This document shows, piece after piece, positions 58,867-64,000 of a stretch of 64,000 nucleotides of DNA. The position numbers and the translations under genes are program-made. The stretch's first letter is position 1; each line of letters opens with the position of its first letter. Location of the stretch: contig NZ_BAFQ01000150.1 of assembly GCF_000308375.1 (NCBI RefSeq), positions 52,545 to 116,544 of the forward strand. Direction: 5' to 3'. This DNA is from Nocardia aobensis NBRC 100429 (GTDB taxonomy: Bacteria > Actinomycetota > Actinomycetes > Mycobacteriales > Mycobacteriaceae). Under the pieces are notes generated by a model. It was not told the origin of the DNA, ran no database searches, and was given only the letters and a program-made list of their open reading frames with translations.

Positions 58867-59904
58867 GTGGATACCTCGCCGACCGAGAACGCCGGTTCGA
58901 ACACCGCGACCTATGTCGAGCCCGGCGAATTCAAGCGCGACACCAACTACATCACCACCCGGATCACCGCCGACGGCCGCGACGGCTATCCCGTCGAACC
59001 GCAGCGCTATCGGCTGATCGCGGCGCGGGCCTGCCCGTGGGCCAACCGCACCCTGATCGTGCGGCGGCTGCTCGGCCTGGAACAGGTGATCTCGCTGGGG
59101 CTGTGCGGGCCGACCCATGACAAACGCAGCTGGACCTTCGACCTCGATCCGGGCGAGGTGGACCCGGTGCTGGGCATCCACTTCCTGCGCGATGCCTACC
59201 TCGCGCGCGATCCGGAGTATCCGCGCGGCATCACGGTTCCGGCGGTGGTGGACGTGCCGACCGGACAGGTGGCCACCAACGACTACCCGCAGATCACGCT
59301 CGACTTCTCCACCGAATGGACGCAGTTCCACCGGCCGGGCGCGCCGCAGCTGTATCCCGAACCGCTGCGCGCCGAGATCGATCAGGTGAATCGGCGCGTC
59401 TACACCGAGGTCAACAACGGCGTCTATCGCTGCGGCTTCGCCGGCAGCCAGGACGCCTACGACGCCGCCTACGACCGGCTGTTCACCGCGCTGGACTGGC
59501 TCTCGGAACGGTTGAGCGACCAGCGCTATCTGGTCGGCGACACCATCACCGAGGCCGATGTGCGGCTGTTCACCACGCTGGTGCGGTTCGACCCGGTGTA
59601 TCACGGCCATTTCAAGTGCAATCGGAACAAGCTGACCGAACAGCCGGTGCTGTGGGCGTACGCCCGCGACCTGTTCCAGACTCCCGGCTTCGGCGATACC
59701 GTCGATTTCACCCAGATCAAGCGGCACTACTACGTCGTGCACAGCGATATCAATCCGACCGGAATCGTGCCGAAGGGGCCGGAACTGTCGGGCTGGCTCA
59801 CGCCGCACGGGCGAGAAGCGTTGGGCGGCAAGCCCTTCGGCGACGGCACCCCACCTCCGCCGCCTCTGCCCGCAGAACGCGTTCCGGCCGCCGACTGGGT
59901 CTGA
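58867..59904 (+). CDS. Glutathionyl-hydroquinone-reductase-like Xi-class GST
   Basis: A 345-residue GST-superfamily protein. The N-terminal thioredoxin-like domain has the catalytic CPWA (AARACPWANRTLIVRRLLGL). The C-terminal all-helical domain contains WLSERLSDQRYLVGDTITEADVRLFTTLVRFDPVYHGHFKCN, the hallmark of ECM4/YqjG-type enzymes that reduce glutathionyl- or thiol-hydroquinones. Actinobacteria make mycothiol, so the thiol used here is probably not glutathione. The start is GTG 58867. The proline-rich C-terminus (TPPPPPLPAERVP) is unusual. Confidence 0.9.
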   Translation: MDTSPTENAGSNTATYVEPGEFKRDTNYITTRITADGRDGYPVEPQRYRLIAARACPWANRTLIVRRLLGLEQVISLGLCGPTHDKRSWTFDLDPGEVDPVLGIHFLRDAYLARDPEYPRGITVPAVVDVPTGQVATNDYPQITLDFSTEWTQFHRPGAPQLYPEPLRAEIDQVNRRVYTEVNNGVYRCGFAGSQDAYDAAYDRLFTALDWLSERLSDQRYLVGDTITEADVRLFTTLVRFDPVYHGHFKCNRNKLTEQPVLWAYARDLFQTPGFGDTVDFTQIKRHYYVVHSDINPTGIVPKGPELSGWLTPHGREALGGKPFGDGTPPPPPLPAERVPAADWV

Positions 59905-59958
59905 CGGTCACCGATGCGCGGAGGCGGCAGTCCGCCTCCGCACCGGATCGTCGTTTCG

Positions 59959-60402
59959 TTACGCGGTGGTTCCCGCGTAGGTGCCGAAGCTCCAGAACAC
60001 GCCCTCCGGATCGCGGCAGGTGAACCCGCGCGAGCCGTAGTCCTCGTCGCGAAGTCCGCGCACGATGGTCGCCCCGGCGTCGCGGGCGCGTTCGAAGAGG
60101 CCGTCCGGATCGTCGACGACGATGTACACCGAACCGGTCCCGGGCGGCTGCTCGCAGAGCGCGGAATCGTCGCGCTGCGAACCGAGCATGATCCCGCCGC
60201 CGCCGGGCCAGCCGAGTTCGGCGTGCTGGACCACGTCGCCGGTGCCGTAGCGGGCGACTTCGACGAAGCCGAAGGCCCGTTGCAGGAAATCGATCGCCGC
60301 CGGGGCGTCACGGTAGATGAACGTCGGCCACACCGGGGCCGTCGTCGTTGCGGTTTCGGTCGTTGCGGTTTCGGTCGTTTCGGTATGGGTTGTTTCGGTC
60401 AT
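59959..60402 (-). CDS. VOC (glyoxalase/bleomycin-resistance fold) family protein with repetitive N-terminus
   Basis: A 147-residue vicinal-oxygen-chelate protein. The core begins at WPTFIYRDAPAAIDFLQRAFGF and continues AELGWPGGGGIMLGSQ, VYIVVDDPDGLFERARDAGATIV and GFTCRDPEGVFWSFGTY, the PhnB/glyoxalase-like pattern. The first 25 residues are a threonine/glutamate repeat (TETTHTETTETATTETATTT) encoded by 15-bp DNA repeats. The first 95 bases overlap the 3' end of the AraC gene in another frame. ATG 60402 follows GGGAG on the coding strand. The function is unknown. Confidence 0.88.
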   Translation of the reverse strand: MTETTHTETTETATTETATTTAPVWPTFIYRDAPAAIDFLQRAFGFVEVARYGTGDVVQHAELGWPGGGGIMLGSQRDDSALCEQPPGTGSVYIVVDDPDGLFERARDAGATIVRGLRDEDYGSRGFTCRDPEGVFWSFGTYAGTTA

Positions 60403-61258
60403 GCTCCCAGCCTTTCTCGCTCGGTATCCCGTCGTCTTGGACGAATGGGAACACCTCGCGGGCACGCCACACCGAGGGCGGGCAACCGGCCGATTCGCGC
60501 CATTCGCGGGCCATATGGGCCTGGTCGTAGTAGCCGGTCGCGGCGGCCACCTCGGCGATGCTCACCTCGGGGCGGCGCAACAGACGATGGGAGACCTCGA
60601 ACCGGGTCAACCGCGCCGCCTCCTTCGGCGTGATGCCGAACTCACCGGTGAATCGCGCGGCCAGATATCTTCTGCTCCAGCCGATGTCGTGCGCCACCCG
60701 GGCGACCGCGGGTGCGCCCGCGGGGTCGGTCAGCAGCCGCCAGGCTCGGCGGAGATTGGCGTCCATCTCGAGCCGGCGCGGATCGAGCGCGGCGACCCGC
60801 GCGCAGAAGACCTCGTCCAGCACCGCGAACCGCGCCCGCCAGTCGGAGGTCGCGGCGATCCGCTCACGCACTCGCTCGGCGTCGGGCCCCAGCAGGTCCG
60901 ACAGGTCGACGATCCACTCCCCCAGCTCACCGGCCGGAATTCCGAACAGCGCCCGCGCACCCAGCGGTGTGACCGCCAATTGGATGCCGTGCTGGTAGCC
61001 GTTGTGCGCGATCAGTGTCGGTCGCAGGGTCAGTCCGCCGGCCAGCGCGTCCCAGCGGCCGCCGGCCTGATCGGGATGGGAGGACACCGGCACATCGATC
61101 GGTTCGCCGATGGTGAGGATCACGGTGATCGTGGTACTCGGCATACCGACGTGCACGCCCGGGTCGAAGCCGTGCAGGAAATATCCGTCGTAGCGGCCGA
61201 GGTAGGGCCGCAACGACGGGGCCGGCAACCGGCGCGCTCCCGCGGAGACACCACTCAT
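60308..61258 (-). CDS. AraC family transcriptional regulator with repeat-encoded tail
   Basis: A 316-residue regulator. The C-terminal AraC DNA-binding domain has two HTHs (VARVAHDIGWSRRYLAARFTGEFGITPKEAARLTRFEVSHRLL and ISIAEVAAATGYYDQAHMAREWRESAGCPPSVWR-type motifs). The N-terminus is a sensor domain (LRPYLGRYDGYFLHGF). After the normal end the frame runs on through NPYRNDRNRNDRNRNDD, encoded by the same 15-bp repeats that encode the VOC N-terminus in another frame. ATG 61258 is chosen with GGAGGAG immediately before it; the frame is open to 61381. It lies just upstream of the VOC gene and is a likely regulator of it. Confidence 0.88.
   Translation of the reverse strand: MSGVSAGARRLPAPSLRPYLGRYDGYFLHGFDPGVHVGMPSTTITVILTIGEPIDVPVSSHPDQAGGRWDALAGGLTLRPTLIAHNGYQHGIQLAVTPLGARALFGIPAGELGEWIVDLSDLLGPDAERVRERIAATSDWRARFAVLDEVFCARVAALDPRRLEMDANLRRAWRLLTDPAGAPAVARVAHDIGWSRRYLAARFTGEFGITPKEAARLTRFEVSHRLLRRPEVSIAEVAAATGYYDQAHMAREWRESAGCPPSVWRAREVFPFVQDDGIPSEKGWEHDRNNPYRNDRNRNDRNRNDDGPGVADVHLP
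60344..60373. repeat. 15-bp tandem repeat translated in two frames
   Basis: GTCGTTGCGGTTTCG occurs twice without change (60344-60358, 60359-60373) and continues imperfectly to about 60395. It lies in the overlap of the AraC and VOC genes. Because 15 is a multiple of three, each unit adds five residues to both proteins. Confidence 0.85.
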
Positions 61259-61420
61259 CTCCTCCACGGTAGGCGTCGCGCGGGCCCGGCGGAACCGGAC
61301 CCGGGCGCGATTCGTTGCACGGTCGACGGCCGTATCGGCCACCGTCGCCGACTTCGTCCGCGGCCGTCGGACCGGCACCACTAGAGTTTGTGCCGACCGG
61401 ACGAGAGGGGTGCGTTACCG

Positions 61421-62167
61421 ATGTTCGACAGCGGCGTGGAAAAGGCCGTGCGGTCACTGCTGGACAACGGGGCACAAGTGCAGGCTCCCGCGGTCGCGAA
61501 GTACGTCGACCGGTTCCGCCGATCCCATCCGGACGAGAGTCCGGCCCAGATCCTCGACCGGCTCGAGAAGATCTACCTCACGACCGTGACCGGCAGCGGT
61601 ACCGCGGTCGGCGCCACCGCCGCCGTCCCGGGTGTCGGAACCCTGACCTCGCTCGCGGCGATGAGCGCGGAAACCACCTTCTTCATCGAGGCCTCGGCCG
61701 TCTTCACCCTCGCCGTCGCCGCCGTGCACGGCATCGCCCCCGAGGACAAGGAACGCCGGCGCGCGCTGGTACTGGCGGTGGTGCTGGGCGAGAGCGGTAT
61801 GGAGATCGTGCAGCAGAGCGTGGGCCATTCGGCCAAGAACTGGGGCACGCTGCTGGCGGAGCGGATACCGGGTATCAAGGGGATGAACGAATCACTGATG
61901 AGGCGGTTCGTCGTCCAGTTCATCACCAAACGCAGCATGCTCATGTTCGGCAAGGTGCTGCCGGCCGGAATCGGCGCGGCCATCGGCGGATTCGGTAACC
62001 GGGCGCTGGGGAAGAATGTGATCGCCAACTCGCACAAGGCATTCGGGCCCGCGCCGATGCGGTGGTCCGGCGGTACCGCGCGCGGCACCGTGATCGACGC
62101 GGATCCACTTCCGGCACTGGGTGATCCGGACGGCACCGCCTCCGGTTCGACGGCCGAGCAGCGATGA
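61421..62167 (+). CDS. EcsC-like membrane-associated protein
   Basis: A 248-residue protein. A helical N-terminus is followed by hydrophobic, glycine-rich segments TVTGSGTAVGATAAVPGVGTLTSLAAM and FIEASAVFTLAVAAVHGI, then LVLAVVLGESGMEIVQQSVG and FGKVLPAGIGAAIGGFGNRALGKNVI, a layout like the EcsC protein family (often next to ABC transporters). No catalytic motif is seen. ATG 61421 follows GAGAGGGG. It overlaps the ABC ATPase by four bases, so it is the first gene of a three-gene transporter operon and may be an accessory component. Confidence 0.7.
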   Translation: MFDSGVEKAVRSLLDNGAQVQAPAVAKYVDRFRRSHPDESPAQILDRLEKIYLTTVTGSGTAVGATAAVPGVGTLTSLAAMSAETTFFIEASAVFTLAVAAVHGIAPEDKERRRALVLAVVLGESGMEIVQQSVGHSAKNWGTLLAERIPGIKGMNESLMRRFVVQFITKRSMLMFGKVLPAGIGAAIGGFGNRALGKNVIANSHKAFGPAPMRWSGGTARGTVIDADPLPALGDPDGTASGSTAEQR

Positions 62168-63093
62168 GCGCGGCTCGCTCGCTCGCCGTCTCGATCAGCG
62201 GACTGCACAAGCAGTTCGAGGGTCTCGTGGCCCTGCGCGACGTCTCGTTCACCGTTCCGGCCGGCACCACCGCGGCCCTGGTCGGCCCGCCCGGCTCCGG
62301 AAAATCCACGCTCATCGACATCCTGCTCGGATTGCTGCGCGCGGATTCCGGTAGCGCCGAGGCCCCGGGCGGCGGCGGGATCGGCGCGGTACTGCAGCCG
62401 CGCGGTCTGCATCCGGCCCGGACCGTGCGAGCCCAGTTGCGGGTATACGCGGCGGCGGCGGGCGTGGACGACGATCGGGTGGACGCGATGCTCGCGACGC
62501 TGCGCCTCGGCGAGGCCGCCACGACGCGGGTGCGCGATGTCCCCGAGGGGCTGCGCACGCGGCTGGCCTTGGCGCAGGCACTGCTCGCGCAGCCCCGTCT
62601 GCTGGTGCTCGACGACCCGTTCGACGGTCTCGAATCGGCCGAGCGGGCATGGCTTTTCGATTATCTGCGGGCTCATGCCCGGCGTGGTGGGACCACCCTG
62701 TTCACCTCGCAGAGCCTCGCCGCGGCCGTGCCGGTGTGCGATCAGGTGATCGTGCTCTCGGCCGGTTCGGTGGCCTATCAGGGCAGTCCGCGCCGGCTGC
62801 GGCGCAACCACCCGGATCGGCTGGTGGTCGCGGCGTCGAGTCCGATCGCGCTGGCCACGACGCTGGCCGCGCAGGGTTTCACCGACGCGGTCATGCGCAG
62901 CGACGGCAGGCTCGCCGTCGCCGACGCGTCGCGCAGCGAGATCGAGGCCGCCGCGGCGCTGGCGCGGGTCCACCTGGGCGAGGTGGTGGCCGAACCCGTC
63001 CATCCGGATCGGGTCCTGGCCATCCTCACCAAATCGTCCGCGCCCCCGGCCTATCCCGCCCCCGCCCCTGCGACCATGTACGGAACGCGATGA
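62164..63093 (+). CDS. ABC transporter ATP-binding protein with atypical signature
   Basis: A 309-residue ATPase. Walker A is GPPGSGKST, Walker B is LLVLDDPFDGLES and the switch region contains TSQS (Gln in place of the usual His). The ABC signature LSGGQ is replaced by VPEGLRTRL. The C-terminal extension matches DrrA-type exporters of antibiotics or lipids. The start ATG overlaps the EcsC-like stop and its stop overlaps the permease start (ATGA), so the three are translated as a unit. Confidence 0.88.
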   Translation: MSAARSLAVSISGLHKQFEGLVALRDVSFTVPAGTTAALVGPPGSGKSTLIDILLGLLRADSGSAEAPGGGGIGAVLQPRGLHPARTVRAQLRVYAAAAGVDDDRVDAMLATLRLGEAATTRVRDVPEGLRTRLALAQALLAQPRLLVLDDPFDGLESAERAWLFDYLRAHARRGGTTLFTSQSLAAAVPVCDQVIVLSAGSVAYQGSPRRLRRNHPDRLVVAASSPIALATTLAAQGFTDAVMRSDGRLAVADASRSEIEAAAALARVHLGEVVAEPVHPDRVLAILTKSSAPPAYPAPAPATMYGTR

Positions 63094-63884
63094 TGCTGCC
63101 GACCCTGCCCACCGTTCCCGCCGAGGTGAGCCGGGCGGCGACCGCCGAACTCCGCAAGATCACCGCGGTGCGCTCGGGATGGCTGCTGCCCCCGGTGCTC
63201 GCGGCCGTCGCCTTCGTCGTCGCCTCGGCGTCCGCGGTGCGCGGCTCGGGTCCGCAACCGCACGAGGCGCTGGCGACCGGGACGGCGACCGTCGGGTTGT
63301 ATCTGGCGATCGTGGTGGCGGTGGGCGCGGCGGCGATCGGCGGCGCGGTCACCGCGGGCGACGAGTACCGTTACCGCAGCATGGGGCTCACCGCACTGTT
63401 CACGCCCGACCGAGATGTGCTCTTCGGCGCGAAAGCCGGTGTGGCCGCGATCTATTCGCTGGTGCTCGCGGCGTGTGCGGAGGTCGGCGCGGCGGTGGGC
63501 CTGCTGGCGTTCGGGCGGCACACCGTCGAATTCGGCTGGCGACTGGTCGGGGTGTTCGGCGGTGGCCTGCTCGCGGCGGTGTGCTGGGGCGTGATCGGCG
63601 TGAGCCTGGGGTTGCTGGTGCGATCGCCGAACCTGGCTGTCATCGCGATCGCGGGATGGCTGTTCATTCTGGAACCGCTGATCTGGCTGGTCGCCAAGGG
63701 GGCGGGAATCGCGGGCGTCGTGGTGCTGCTGCCGGGTTCGGCCACCATCGGCACGGTCGCGGTCGGCTCCTTTCCCGAGAGTCCGTTCCTGCCGCCCAAT
63801 GCGGCCTCGGCCGTGGTGCTGGTGATCTGGGCCGTCGCCGCCGGGGCGGCCGGTTGGTGGTACCTGCGCACGCGCGACATCTGA
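63090..63884 (+). CDS. ABC-2-type transporter permease
   Basis: A 264-residue membrane protein with about six hydrophobic segments (for example WLLPPVLAAVAFVVASASAV, LYLAIVVAVGAAAIGGAV, GWLFILEPLIWLVAKGAGIAGVVVLL and AASAVVLVIWAVAAGAAGWWYL). TAGDEYRYRSMGLTALFTPDR after helix 2 is the coupling-helix region of ABC-2 permeases. ATG 63090 overlaps the ATPase stop by four bases; ATG 63093 is equally possible. It forms the exporter with the ATPase upstream; the substrate is unknown. Confidence 0.88.
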   Translation: MMLPTLPTVPAEVSRAATAELRKITAVRSGWLLPPVLAAVAFVVASASAVRGSGPQPHEALATGTATVGLYLAIVVAVGAAAIGGAVTAGDEYRYRSMGLTALFTPDRDVLFGAKAGVAAIYSLVLAACAEVGAAVGLLAFGRHTVEFGWRLVGVFGGGLLAAVCWGVIGVSLGLLVRSPNLAVIAIAGWLFILEPLIWLVAKGAGIAGVVVLLPGSATIGTVAVGSFPESPFLPPNAASAVVLVIWAVAAGAAGWWYLRTRDI

Positions 63885-63916
63885 TCCGCGCGGATTCACC
63901 CGCACGGGGTGCGGGA

Positions 63917-63929
63917 GACACCGGGTGTC
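63917..63929. promoter_or_regulatory. GACACC-G-GGTGTC dyad
   Basis: Two perfect 6-bp inverted arms with a one-base centre, about 28 bases before the next start codon and 33 bases after the permease stop. It could be an operator for the gene that begins at 63957. Confidence 0.4.
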
Positions 63930-63956
63930 GGGGCCCGTCGGTACCGTCGAATCGAC

Positions 63957-64000
63957 ATGAACGACACCGAAACCCTCGACTCCGGATCCGGCCGCGACGC
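63957..64000 (+). CDS. Start of a gene cut by the window edge
   Basis: ATG 63957 opens a frame (MNDTETLDSGSGRDA) that runs off the end of the window. The acidic leader is typical of actinobacterial regulators or enzymes, but the product cannot be named. No clear ribosome-binding site is seen, so the start is tentative. Confidence 0.4.
   Translation, partial: MNDTETLDSGSGRD

Overview
The window is high-GC DNA with short intergenic gaps, many 1-4 base start/stop overlaps and frequent GTG starts. Gene content points to a mycolic-acid actinobacterium, most likely Nocardia or a close relative. The gene order manC-wbbL-rmlD, divergent from an LCP ligase and a TIGR03089 protein, matches the arabinogalactan locus Rv3264c-Rv3268 of Mycobacterium tuberculosis. 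The window also carries EspG and PPE-like type VII secretion genes, a CYP140-like P450, a MptpB-like phosphatase and paired acyl-CoA dehydrogenases. The genus is inferred from gene content, not from a marker gene.

Layout. 0-3.9 kb: CDF metal exporter, FAD oxidoreductase, and a TetR regulator divergent from a DUF4267 membrane protein with two matching operators. 3.9-9.3 kb: cell-wall linker genes (GDP-mannose, rhamnose and rhamnosyl transfer on the minus strand; LCP ligase and TIGR03089 on the plus strand). 9.4-13.2 kb: P450, carboxylesterase, Rdx and YchJ. 13.2-24.7 kb: a Zn-hook SMC/Rad50-like ATPase with a small overlapping partner, divergent from a tightly coupled SWIM/DUF5691 - MoxR AAA+ - DUF5682 - VWA operon and a wHTH/zinc-ribbon protein. 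This is the strongest candidate for a conflict or stress-response system. 24.7-31 kb: MacB-type ABC exporter, PAP2 phosphatase, tail-anchored Ser/Thr kinase, endonuclease IV. 31-38 kb: TauD-like dioxygenase, CoA transferase + HMG-CoA-lyase-like pair, TetR/FAD monooxygenase pair, SnoaL-like protein, GNAT. 38-46.4 kb: small membrane protein, lipoprotein, acyl-CoA dehydrogenase pair, methyltransferase, DEAD-box helicase, nitrilase-family hydrolase, phosphoribosyltransferase. 46.4-50.2 kb: an orphan ESX operon (alpha/beta hydrolase, PE-like, PPE-like, EspG, gamma carbonic anhydrase). 50.4-64 kb: a degenerate TM0106-type nuclease/helicase, PLP aldolase, a TetR-like protein without an HTH, tyrosine phosphatase, truncated AMP-binding enzyme, enoyl-CoA hydratase, glutathionyl-hydroquinone-reductase-like GST, VOC/AraC pair, and an EcsC-like + ABC transporter operon.

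The most unusual signals are: (1) near-identical 71-bp units at two operon junctions, each encoding a 23-residue ORF coupled to its neighbours through TGATG, a Nocardia-type counterpart of mycobacterial MIRUs; (2) a 1119-residue TM0106-family protein whose nuclease and helicase active-site residues appear to be lost; (3) a 15-bp tandem repeat translated in two frames at once, as the AraC C-terminus and the VOC N-terminus; (4) the SMC-like/MoxR-VWA neighbourhood. No tRNA, rRNA, CRISPR array, insertion sequence or prophage was recognised. All family assignments come from reading motifs, not from database searches.
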